From contig NC_063015.1 of NCBI RefSeq assembly GCF_020509005.1, forward strand, positions 3,286,001 through 3,350,000: DNA of 64,000 nucleotides, in the 5' to 3' direction. Shown here piece by piece: positions 30,186-42,081 of the stretch (the first letter of the stretch is position 1; each line of letters opens with the position of its first letter). The notes below the pieces were generated by a model. The model was not told the origin of the DNA, made no database searches, and worked only from the letters and a program-made list of their open reading frames with translations. The DNA is from Fulvia fulva (taxonomy: Eukaryota > Ascomycota > Dothideomycetes > Mycosphaerellales > Mycosphaerellaceae). Made by a program: the position numbers and the translations under genes.

Positions 30186-33100
30186 GGTAGATACTAGGTG
30201 TCCAGATGTTTGCTAGCCTATAGGCTACTAAACCCTAGTCACGTGATCTAGTTATATAACACACCTACACCTACATACTTGTCCTACGGCCTATATGTTC
30301 TCAATACTCCCACTTAGGCCACATAGTCTCCTACAATCCCTTTACGTAAGCTAGAGCTGCCTTATAAAGGTTTAGAACTACTAGCTATTAAGGGGCTTTA
30401 TTAACCTATTAGTAGCTATGTCCTTTATATAGTAGTAGTCTACTACAATCTTCTTCTACTACTAGAGATGTCTAATATAGTTATATATAACATCAATATG
30501 CTTTGACCTTTTATGTATATAGGCATCTTTAACAAGTATTAAAGCGGCTTGGTTGTCACCTATAAGCTTAACTAGCCTTAGCTCGTTAACAGTGCCCTTG
30601 CTTGCCCTTATACTCGGCTAGAAAGAGCTCTTTCCTACTAGTTCTAGGCACCCTATTTCCCTAAGGACAGTAGTAAGAAATTGTGACTACTTTACGGCTA
30701 CGTTTATAGCTATAAACTCAGCTTCTATTGTTGATGTTATAACAGACTTCTGCTTCCTACTTATCTAGGACATAGGTAATCTATAAAGGAACCACACGTA
30801 TCCCAGAATTAAGACTCTATCCACTTTGTCTATAGCGTAGTTAGAGTCCGAGTATCCCTAGAGATTGCCCCCTCCCTTTCTATATATAAGACCTAGGTCT
30901 AGGTACGACCGTAGGTATCGGGAGAGCTTCTTTAAAGCCTTTATATACTACTACTAGGGATTAGTAACAAATGAGCTAATTCTTCTAAGGGGGAATGCTA
31001 AGTCTGGCCTTGTTATGGTTATTAGCTATATCTAGGTACTATTGTGGCTCTAGTAATCCTGTTTGTTACACCTCTTATCTATAGGTGCCGTAGGCACTAA
31101 ATGCTCGTAGCTCTCTATAGGTAAGTAGGTTAGCGTAGCCTTCTCTCTAGCTATGTTCATCTTAGCTAAGTTAGCGTAGACATAGTGTCCTTGATCAAGC
31201 TTTAAAGTGCCTTAGGACCTGTCTCTTATAATCCTTATTCTAAGGATCTTTGTAGGTTCACTAAGATCTTTAATCTTAAACACTTTTCTAAGCTTAGCCT
31301 TAAACCACTGAACATTTAATAGCTTCGGAGCTACAATAGGTATGTCATCTATATAGGTAAGGACTATAAGGTCTCTATCCGTATAGATAAGTAGGTATAG
31401 ATCTACCTAGGACTAGGTAAATCTAATCTTCCCTAGCTTCGTAATATAGAGCTTGTTCCAGTCTCTAGCTGCTTACTTAAGCCTATAAAGGCTTCGTAGG
31501 AGCTTAAACACTATGTTTAGAGGTGCTTCAACTCCTAGGGGTAGGATTATATAGATGTCTTTAAGAAGGCTACTTTTTAGGTAAAAGCATTATTTATATC
31601 TACTAGGTGCATCTCGAGATCTCTCTTACACACTACTACTATGAATACTCGGAGAGTATTATGTCTAATAGTAGGTATAAAGGTCTCTTTGAAGTCAATC
31701 TATATTTCTATAAAAACCCTTTTATAACTAGTCTTGCCTTGAACTTCTTAATAGCTCTACTAATCATTCTTTTCATATTAAAGACCTGCCTAGAAGTAAT
31801 TAGATTCGCACCCTTTGGCGGTATAACTACTTCCTAGGTATTGTTACTTGCTAAGGCAATAAGTTTGTTCTCGATTACCTCTCTCTATATATATCCCTAT
31901 TCGGGGTCTCCTACGGCTACCTTATAGGACTTTAGGATTAGCACTTCCTACTAGTAGGCTATAGCCTACCTAACAGTAGCAAATGTATGTTCTTCTACGT
32001 CGTTTAGAATCTCCTCTACCTAGCTTATTATAGGGTCTAGATAGAACATCTAGGCAATAAGAGCCTTATAGTGTTTAGCCTTATGCTCTTTAGAGTTATT
32101 ATCACCGTCCCCCCTTAACCTCTTGTTGCCTATAACCTGAGGTGGCGCTAGGTGTTCGGATAGGTCGAACTAAACGACATCTTCTTTTTCTTTTATTAGA
32201 GTACCCTAATCTCTAAACTTCTAGTATTTCCTAATGTCCTTTAGGAGAGGGGGAAGTTATATAAACAGCGGTTACTATAGTATTAATAACTTAGGTAGGT
32301 TCTGTATAGATCTACCGTTATCGGCCTTCGATAGTGTTAAAACCGCCTTAATATTTTCTCCTAGCCTTCGTAACGGTGTCTCTAATAATCCCCTATCGGA
32401 AAATTTCGCCCTAAAGGGCTTCCTCCTAACAGGATTACGCTATAGCGCTCGACTCGGCTAGTTAGTAAAGGTGATACCAAGATCTATATCTCCCCCCTTC
32501 TTATTCTTAAACTAGTCGACGTGACTATACGCTTTTATTACTTTTATATCGGGATCCTAGAACAGCTATTGTTTTATAGTGTTTTCTAAGTAGCCTATAA
32601 ACACGGCTTCTTTTCCTCGGTTTATTAACTTGTCTCTCCTTAAGCCTTGAGGTTAGGCTCTTAGGTCTATATAGACTATAGCTTTGTATCCCTAGACGCG
32701 GAAATGGTCGACTAACGGTACTTAGCTAGTAAAGGCTTCTTCTAGTAAAAGAGTAATACTATTAATGATCGGACTATTAGGCAGTCTGTTTCTGATTATA
32801 GTCTGTACTTATAAAGCTTCTAGCCAGAACTTAACTAGTATACTAGAGTCTTTAAGTATAGCCCGGACTATATTCTTAGAGGCTTGAATTGACCTTTCTA
32901 TAGGTCTATTTTGAAGAGAGTTATAGGCATTAGTTGTGTCTATCTAAGTACTAAACTCCTTCTCCTACTCTTTTAGTAAGGCGAGAATTTCCTTTATACT
33001 ATTACTACGGATCGTAGACAGAAAGCACCTTGACTGCCGTTCTGCCTAGACCTTCTAATCCCGTAGGGCTATAGGAGCGTTACTCCTAGCCTTCAGAGGG

Positions 33101-35369
33101 ATTACCTACTTCTTCCTAGAGAAGTTGTCTATAATCTTAAGCTAATATTTATATCCTAGCCTAGAGACTACGCCCTGAAAAGGCCTATAGATGTCAATAG
33201 AGATAAGGGCCAGCCTCTCCCCTTTTCTCTCTATAGTAGGTCCTTTGAACTTCCTTATATTTATAAGGGAGCAGACCTTACAATTCTAGTGTTCAGAAGG
33301 AATAGGAATAGAATCTTTCCTATTAGTAACTCTATATAGGTTTCTTAGCAGTCCCTTACTAAGGTGTACACATCTTCTATACTATAGCTCCTACTAATCT
33401 TCGGACTTAGTATTAGCTATAGCGGTACCGTTACGTTCTTAAAAGAGTATACTAGTATACTATAGCTTAAGAATTTCCGAGATCGAGTAGATAAACGGTA
33501 CTCCTCCTCGAAGTTTAGTCTAGATAACGGGTTTACTAGATAAGGATTTTAGGGTGAAACTAGGTAGTTAGATAGCAAACTGTTAGCTAAACTAATTCTA
33601 CGAAACAAGACTAACTCTAAGGCTAGGAACAAATAGGACATTTTCTAAGACAATTTGCTTTCTAGAAGGACTACCTATTACTGCACTTCCTATATATATA
33701 GCTTGTAGATAGCCACCCCTAACCTTGATCTACTTCCTCTTTTAAAGAGGCTTTAGTGTCCTAAATAGTGAATCTTAGTCCGTTATATATAATAAAGTAT
33801 AAGAGTTAAGTAACTACTCGGACGAGGGGTACTTACCTTTAGCTTCTATAGTAGAATAGGTAACCTCATTAACATTATTGTCTTTTAATAGTATCTTAGA
33901 GTCTAATACGTCTTCCTAGGTCGTATAGGCCCTTATAGGCTTACTAGAGGAGGCCTTTGGCTTGCGGCTCTCCTTTATCTGCTTTATAAGGTCCGTTATT
34001 ACCTTAAGAACATCACGAAGGTTTAGTTATAATAACCTCCTACGAGGTAGTAATGGTTGTCTCTTAGTAGGGTAGGTAACCCTAGCTAGTTTGTCCTTGT
34101 TCCTAACAGCCTACTGAGCTATAGAAAGGTGTAGGCACTTGCTTATAAAATAGTCACTATTATAGAGATGGCACGTAAGCTTGCCCTAGAAACCCTTCTT
34201 AGCGAATATAGCTGTCCCTTAATAAATTATTGATTCTTGCTTCTCCTTAAGGATTATAAGAATGTCTTATAGTAAGAGATTCACCTAGGCATTAATTGTA
34301 TCGCGAATTGAGCTAAATGAGTCTAGTAGAGCTACTAAGAGTTACTAGATCTTTCTGTCCTTAGTCTTAATGTCTTAGAACTAAGGCGAGATTAAAATAG
34401 CCCTCCTTATAATTGAGCTAAGCTCCTACTAGGCGTTATCTAATGACTGGTCCTCTATTATCACGAAATTAGTGTATTACTAAAGCAAACTTCTTCTAGT
34501 AGCGAGAAGTCTTCTCTTATATTTAGCTTTAGCCCATTCCTATAACTCCTTCGTATACCGGATCTCGTATATTATCTCTTAGTTATCTATCGACAGACAG
34601 ATATATATCTTATATAGGGCCGTTACATTGTACCGTCTATACGATGCCTTTCTTATTACTTGATCTAAAGGAAGGGATGACTCCGATGATATAGAGGGTG
34701 TCGCTATAGATAGGGTTATAGCGGGAATGTCCGTAATAATGTCTTCGAGGACCTAGTTAACCTGCTTTAATACTAGGTATATTCTCATCAGCTTGAACTA
34801 TGTTTCGTAGTTCTCTCTTATTAGAACAGGTGCTACTCTCTTTCTTATAAACCTAGTCTCGTTCTCTATTTTTTATAAGTTAAGGGACAGGTTGGCTGCC
34901 CTTAGGTAAAAGGATATATTCGGTCGTACGCGATCGGATTGGATCGAAATAGGATAAACCGAACGCGAGGTTAATGGCGGAGAGGATAGCTATCCGCTAG
35001 GAAGAGGAGGAAAGTCGGTCGGTAAGGATCGTATTAGTACTAAGACACTATAGCGTAACTCTCTTAGTAGAGGGGGTTTCTAAGACACTACGGCTCTCTT
35101 AGAATAAACAGTTAGTCGATACGAACGCGATGTCCGGAGAGCGACTCTTCTTAGTAAGCTCGCCTACTTGTCTAAGGTATTAGTATAGGCTCCCTGACTC
35201 GGAGTCTAATAGTGCCTTACTAGGCTCTTTTACGTCTTATATACACCTATAGCACGGCTATAGCTTCCTATATAAGGCGGGTGCGGCCTCTAGTCTGCCT
35301 TCCTTTTGTTCTAAAGAGGAATAACTCTAATACAACTTTATCGAGGGTGAAACACCGAGTTGCTAACTC

Positions 35370-35494
35370 GGGCTTATAACCTGTTAAACAGGTACGAGTT
35401 GCGTCGTAGGAGAAGACGGCGGATTATACGAAAGACGAAGAAGGACCTAATAGGATAGCGTATATCTATATATAGTATCGCTAGTATTAGTATA
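35370..35494 (-). repeat. copia LTR, right copy, with adjacent half-tRNA primer site
   Basis: The LTR is 35382-35494. The primer site is 35370-35381, read on the minus strand as GGTTATAAGCCC and directly adjoining the CA end of the LTR. Confidence 0.7.
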
Positions 35495-36609
35495 GGTGTT
35501 TTGGGAGGAACAGCTATACTTAGGACTTGACTAGTAAGCCCTGATTACTAATCCCCCTAAGTACCTAATGTTGATCCTATGACCTATATATTCTTAATAG
35601 TATACTAGGCTATATACGTCCGGGACTTTCTACCTATATAGGTAGGCCCTTAACCCGATATATTCGGACCTAATCGATATCGCGATGCTTACTTCGGCCC
35701 TTATTAGGTCACGGTAGAGTAGGTAGCTGTGTCTCTAGAAGGGGCGTAAGGCTAGGGGTCCTCGATTTAGTAGGGGATTCTCTTTCTATTCCTATTCCTA
35801 AAGGTAGCCCGCTACCTACTCTACGAGGCTTTATGTCTTTACCTTATTACCCTTTTTCCTCCGTACCTTTTCCTCCTCCTCCTCCTTCCTCTCTAGCTAC
35901 TCCTAGGTTCGCTTAACGACTTTAAACGTACGTAGGTCCTCTTACTTTTAGCTTTAACGTACCCTAAGGCTAGGTAGTTGGTCGTACCTCCTAGCGATCT
36001 TCTCCGTAGAGTCCCGAATAGCTTATTATACTAGATAATCCGCCGTCTTCCTAGCGTATTGGATCCTTATTCCCTTTATATAATGTTGAATTAGGGGGGG
36101 ACCCTATCTCGACCTCCGCTACTCTCGTTAGCGTTATCTTATAGGCTCCTAGTATCGGTCTAAGGTTCGTGGCCTACGTCCGGTTTACGGGTCCCTCTAT
36201 CCGCTTAAGGATCGGTTTGCCTACTCCTCCTATCCCCTATATCTAGGCCCCGTAGAGTATTACTAGTTTTACGATCGTCTTATATATAATCCTTGCCTTA
36301 TTAAACGTAGCTCTCTATATTAACGTTGTGAGTCTAGTTATTATAGCCTCGTTAACCTAGGCTCTGTTCTAGGCTTTCCTAATCTAGGGGTTCTAGCTAA
36401 GCTTAGGGTCTAGCTAGATTCCTAGGACTCGTAATTCGAGAGAGGGCTTCGTTACGTAACTCTAGATAGTTACCGTTACTTATATATTATAGTAGGTTCT
36501 TGCCTTACTAAAGTGGATAAGCTAGTACTTTTCCGGGGCGAAACGGGCGCCGTATTGACGTGCCTATTCCTCGTATACCTCGTGTCTTTCTATAATAAGG
36601 AAGGAATCG

Positions 36610-38034
36610 TATTTAGTAAGCTAGCTATAAGATAAGGTAATAAGTCTTAACCGCGCTTTCCTACTTATCTAGTACTACTATATAGCCTCGTTTCGAGAGG
36701 TTAGCCCGGAGTAAAAGCTTCCCTCTACGCCCTCCCTCCCTATTTACTCCTTAAGCTAATATCCACCTCTATAGGCCTAAGCCCTTTAGTGCTCTCTATT
36801 AACCGATATATATATCCGTCCTCTCGGGCTATATAGACAGTATTAGCCGTCGCTACTAGTATATACTACGCCCTAGGTTTTGACGCCCTTCGCGTTACCG
36901 TAGCCTATCTCTAGAAAGCGGCCGTCTATACCTCGTAGGTTTACTCGGGGTATACACTACGCCGGGTAGCGTACTCCTTACGTTTCTACCTACTAACTAA
37001 TATTAAGTTCCTTATCGCCCTACCCTCGATTCTCCCCGATTATAGAACTAATCTACTTATATTATACGTCTTTTCCCCGTCCTAATAGCCGTCTTTTCCT
37101 TACTTAGGCTATCGTCTTTTCCTCGTCGTAATCTACTATATTAGACTAGGTACGTTATGTAGCGGGATAGGTAGTACCTTAGGTAAAACCCTCGTTCGTA
37201 TACCGGGTACTTAATAGGCCCTTATAGGCTTCGTCGCGTGTCTACCTACCCTCCGTATTACCCGCTAGTAAACACTAGATTGTTTCGTAGTCCGCTCGAC
37301 GCCGTCGTATAGTCTGCTTAGTTGTTGTTCTATAGTCCGCTCGTCTAATCCTCGTCGCTCGGCCCGCTCGGTTTACGGTCTCCGGAGGTAAAAATTCTAT
37401 ACTTATACTAGAGGTATCCTATCGAGCGTATAGGCCACGGTTCCGCGCCCTGCTTATACGTAGAAAGAAGAGGGACTTGCTCCTAATACGAGTATACGCT
37501 CGTCGGATAGTTTTTATACCCGTTTTACTAGTAGTCCTCTATTTGCCGCGGCTTCGCCTACGTTACGCGCCCGTCGCGCCTACGACGCTCTAGCGTAAGA
37601 ATACTTAGCTCTCTCGTAGTAAGACGAGAGGTTCGTAGCCGATACTATATATTAGTAATTCTTCTCGTCGACTAGGGCGACTATATAGTAATAGCCCTAT
37701 TAGTAATTTAAGCTCCTCGATAATATTAGCTATCTCCGAGTCGGGGTTCTATAGTTTACTTAGTAGATATATTTACCCTCGAGGGCCAGTATAATATAGT
37801 TTAGATACTTACGAAGTCGCCGTAAGTAAGAGATGTTATCGGATAGGTATTAAGAGGAAGCTCTACGTATTAGATAGGCGTTTATCGTAATATTAGTATT
37901 AGTAGTAGTTTAAGGTTTACCTAGCTAGTTAGAATAGAAGAGAAGATACGGCTTTATAAATACGCGACCTACTAAATATTTACTCGTGTTTATATACTAA
38001 AAGAGCTCTAAGTATTAGATAAATAGATTTAAGG
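36610..38034. other. RIP-mutated sequence, not assigned to an element
   Basis: About 1.4 kb with the same TAG/TAA-rich, CpA-poor composition as the flanking transposons, ending directly at the TA duplication of pogo-2. I could not match it to the other elements in the window or read a domain on either strand. It is probably the 5' part of a LINE or an older element. Confidence 0.35.
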
Positions 38035-41000
38035 TAACGTACTTTACTACCGAGCGGGCTATACTACCGAGCGGGCTACTTTTACTAAGAACTATACCAC
38101 TTCTATAGATATAGCTATATAACTACTATTATAGCGTATAGGCCAAAACACGACACATTCGAAAGCTCTTATTAAGGCTATTCTAACGATATACAAAGCA
38201 GGCTACTACCCCTAGGACTAAGGGAGTTCTACCTTATTTAATCTAGATAGCTTAAAGCTCTCTTCACCCTATTTCTTCAGCTCTAAACGCCGCGGAGGTG
38301 CCTAGCTACATTAGGCAACTCCTAGGCAATAGTAGCCTAGGCTACGGCACTAACGGCGCCTACGGCCCTATAGGCGAAGCCCCCCTAAGACAACTAGTAG
38401 CAACTTATAGAGGACGTAAAAAGTATAGAAACTAACGATTAGCTCCCTTACCGGTCTCTATAGGTAATAATCACTTAGCTACGCACGGCGCTTGTACTGT
38501 CGTATCACCGAGGGCAACAAGAAATAAGGACGACGTCCTAGGCGATTAGTAAGGCTACCCGGAATCAACACCCCTATAGCTAGGTATTGGTCGCGGCATC
38601 GATACTAGGCCCCCGCCTAACGTACGATATAGTTACGATCCGTATTATAGTAAAGGAAGACTAGGCCGAAGTTACGAAGCTATCGAATAAGGAGCTCGCC
38701 TAACGAATTAACTAACTAGGGGTAATCGTAGTGAACTAACAGTCTAACGGCACTCTATAGATCTATACTAGCTCTACTACTACTAGGAGGCACCTAGAGG
38801 TATAGCTATAGTAGGCATCTAAGGTTACGGTATTAGCAAAGGTCTTAACGAAACAATTCATAATCCTAGTCTACGACATACCTAAGGAGTTTGACCTAAC
38901 TAACTAGGGTCACCTACGCGCTCTCTAAGAGGACAACCCGGTCACTCTTATCTCTCTGATCTAGAAGGCGACTTGGCTCTAGAGGAAATGGCTAGAAGGC
39001 AAGAAGGCCTCGGCGCTAATAGTATAGCTATAAGACGCGAAAGCGGCGGATCTAGCGATAAAATAAGGCCTAGTCTAGCAATATAGCCTTAAGATAGTAG
39101 AAAGGCACTCCTTATCCTTTCGTGTCCTCTAATGCTTCAAATGCTAACAGTATAGACACCAAACCTATACGTACATAAATAAGTAGGCCTGCTCGAACTG
39201 TATAGGAGACTATATATCTAGAGACTATACATCGACTACGAGACGGTACGCGAACTGTCCGGAGTACTACCTATCGTATAGTACGGAATGCCTATAGCGG
39301 AAACTAGCGAAAAACAAGGCAATCACAAACAGAACCGTCGCCCTAAGATTCTACGGCGACCGTAAGGCTAGCCTATACCGGAACTAACTAGCGGCGGTCG
39401 GGTATAAGCGCCCTAGGGCCGAGAACGATATAAAGGATACGTAACCTAGGGCGTACGGGAGGCTACGTGCTCTACTAGCTACGGCGAGGGAATCTAACTA
39501 GGCCCGGCTCCCCTTTAGTATATAGCCGATAGGCGTAGACTAGGACGTATAGGGTAGTAGGACATAGGACGATATAGAGGAAATAATTATCGATACCGAT
39601 AACTAGCCTCGATACGCTTAGTATCATCTAGTATAACGTCAACTATAGTAAGGATATAGTCTAGAACCATTTCCTATACGAGGCGGACCCGCGCGTCTAC
39701 TACGTCCTTATAATCTAGGAGCTATAGATTAACCCGTACTATAAGAGACTAACGACCTATAAGTCACTAGGCTATACGACATGCCTACGAGGCGACGGCA
39801 GACCCCGTACGTGCTTCTATATTAGTAAGGACATACTAGAATCCGACTAGGAGGTAGTGTACTACGTAGACGAAGAAGGCGGGGGCGATATTACCTCCCT
39901 CTACGTAGGTAGTACCTAGATACACAACCTATATATACAACCGCTAGCCTCGAGGTCTAGCCGCGACCTAGGGGTCTATAGACACCTAGACAGTGCGCTT
40001 AAGAGATAAGGGTGCTATATCGTAGTAGGAGACTTCAATATAAACTACCCTTCCTAGGAAAGCCTTATATAGCTATACCCTATAGCCGACGAAGTACTCG
40101 ACTTAATAGCGAGTAACGCAATTGCCCTTAATACCCGGAAGGACCTAGGCACCTAGAAGAGAGGGGGACTCTAAGGCACGATCGACCTCTCCTAGATCTT
40201 AGATAGCTACTACTATACGGTAACCTACTATAGGATCGAACATAAACTCGAGGCGTCGTTAGACTATATACTAGTCAGGACCTCTATTACGATATAGATA
40301 TAACGTACACTAGCGAGAACCCCTAAGCTAAACTAGGGAAAGGCCTACTAGGCTAACATCTAGGCGTACCTCGATAACTCTAAGAGGCTAGTCTAGATCG
40401 CGTAGTAGTAATATAATAGTAAAGACGAGATAGACGAAGCAGTCTAGGGGTTAATAGACGAAATAAGAAAAGCGACCTTACTTTACGTTCTACTTACCTA
40501 ACTAATAACGTAGTCCAAACTATACTAGACGCCGGAGTATACTACGGTAGTAAGAGAAGCAAGGAGAGCCCGCCGGGTATAGACGAGTAGCTATAGCGAG
40601 GAGGCCTAGAACGTATATAGGGAGGTATACTAATAGAAGAAGGCTATAATACGGAGGGAGAAAGCAGTCGGCTAGAGGGCTATAGTAGAAGAAATCGCCG
40701 GTAAGCTAGAGAGGATATAGAAGCTAGCGAAATAGGCCCGACAGGACTCTATATAGGGCCCCTCCTTCTCTATCCTAGCGCTACAATCGCCTAGTAGCCC
40801 GGTTAGTAACCCCGAGGCTAAGGCGCGTCTACTAGCTAGTAAGTTCTTCCTGCCCCTAGTCGAGGCTGATCTAAGCGACATAAATAGCTCTACTCCCCTA
40901 GCCCCTAGCATCGCGGTCTAATAGGAGGTGTCCGAGGGAGAAGTTGCCGCTATACTAAGGAAGTTACCGGCGAAGAAAGCCCCGGGGCCGGATAGGATCC

Positions 41001-41761
41001 TAAACGAGCTACTAAAGAAGTGTAGAGATCAACTAGCCCTAGTAGTTATAGCGATATTTAACGCCTGCCTATAGACCGGATACTACCCGATAGCTTTTAA
41101 ACAATCGACGATAGTGGTCCTACGTAAGCCGTAGAAGGAAGACTATACGTAGGTAAAGTCGTACCGCCTAATTGCGCTCCTTAACACTCTTAGGAAGGCG
41201 CTTAAGAAGCTAGTTATAACGAGACTCTCCGAGGCGGTAGAGGAACACTCCCTACTCCCGGACACCTAGATAGGTACGCGCCTATAGCGATCGACGCTAT
41301 CCGCGATAGAACTTATCACCTCTTAGGTAAAGGCTATCTAGTATAAGAATAGGGACAAGGTGGCTTCCTTACTTAGCCTAGACATATTAGGAGCCTTCGA
41401 CTACGTGTTATACCCGCGGCTACTCTATATCCTAAGGTCGAAAGGACTCCCTAAGTAGCTTATTAACTTCGTACGGTCCTACCTCTAAAACCGTAGTACG
41501 TCGATCCTAGTCGGCTAGTATAGAAGCCTATTTTAAGTAGTCTATACTAGAATCCCGTAAGGCTTAACGCTAGTACCTATTCTGTTCCTCTTCTTTATAG
41601 CGACGCTACTCCTAGCCCTAGAATCCTAGAACACCGCTACGGGCGGCTTCGTAGACGACATAAACATCCTAGCGTAGTCTTCCTCGACTAAGGAGAACTG
41701 TAGGCTACTAGAAGAGAAGCACAAGATCTACGAGGACTAGGCTAGGAGGTACGGGGCTCGG

Positions 41762-41945
41762 TGTCACGGGCAGCCCGCGACCCCTCACTGTAGCTGCGTC
41801 GGCCCGGCTGAACCGCGGACCTTCTGCATTGGGTTAGCGCGGCTTGGCTTTGCTTTATAACTTCGCCGCGCCTCGCGCTCCTCTTTCGTAGCTTCGTAGA
41901 ACAACAACTATCTCATTCGGACCCTATAGTACGCGCGCCCTTACA
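41762..41945 (+). repeat. chromovirus 5' LTR
   Basis: 184 bp, TGTCACGGGC...CCCTTACA. A TATAA box is at 41856-41860, and a likely transcript start about 40 nt downstream at GTAGAACAAC (41896). It differs from the 3' LTR by G/A in TGCG/TACG and by T/C in CATTGG/CATCGG. Confidence 0.97.
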
Positions 41946-41984
41946 GTTTGTTCTACCTTACTACCTAGATCGCGGATCTAGGTA
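41946..41984 (+). promoter_or_regulatory. candidate self-priming site and adjacent palindrome
   Basis: The bases right after the LTR (41946-41956) are complementary over nine positions (TTGTTCTAC) to GTAGAACAA in the LTR at 41896-41904. No tRNA-type TGG start is present. TACCTAGATC (41962-41971) pairs with GATCTAGGTA (41975-41984) around GCG. Confidence 0.4.
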
Positions 41985-42081
41985 AGGGACGCGTAACAAC
42001 AGGAACAGACAGAACCGCAGAACTCGAGAACGCGCAGAGCCGCATCAGAACACAGAACACGGTAAGGCGTATAGCGCGCAG

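Larger units (their letters stand above)
30073..35494 (-). mobile_element. Ty1/copia retrotransposon with 113-bp LTRs
   Basis: Short direct LTRs of equal length are at 30073-30185 and 35382-35494. On the minus strand the interior next to the right LTR starts GGTTATAAGCCC (35381-35370), which matches, apart from one G-to-A change, the copia-type primer site complementary to the anticodon region of initiator tRNA-Met. The RT domain reads VDINNAF near 31580 and YIDDI at 31341-31355. The order RT to the left of the more rightward integrase region fits copia. The frame is destroyed by TAG/TAA stops. The target duplication is imperfect (GGTAC and GGTGT). Confidence 0.75.
29902..36610 (-). mobile_element. 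LINE-1 of the window: Tad1-like non-LTR element, 3' part, interrupted by copia
   Basis: The left end at about 29902 has the ATAGATAGATAGATATTT tail and 170 nt that match 52497-52665, the 3' end of another minus-strand LINE. The body resumes after the copia insertion at about 35495. It reads leftward on the minus strand as the post-RT region of a Tad1-like ORF2 (RRYGARFAPEKY-type segment near 36540, then LRVLGI, ILYGA, GVGGVGKP). It is 5'-truncated near 36610, and many TAG stops are present. Exact right end uncertain. Confidence 0.6.
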
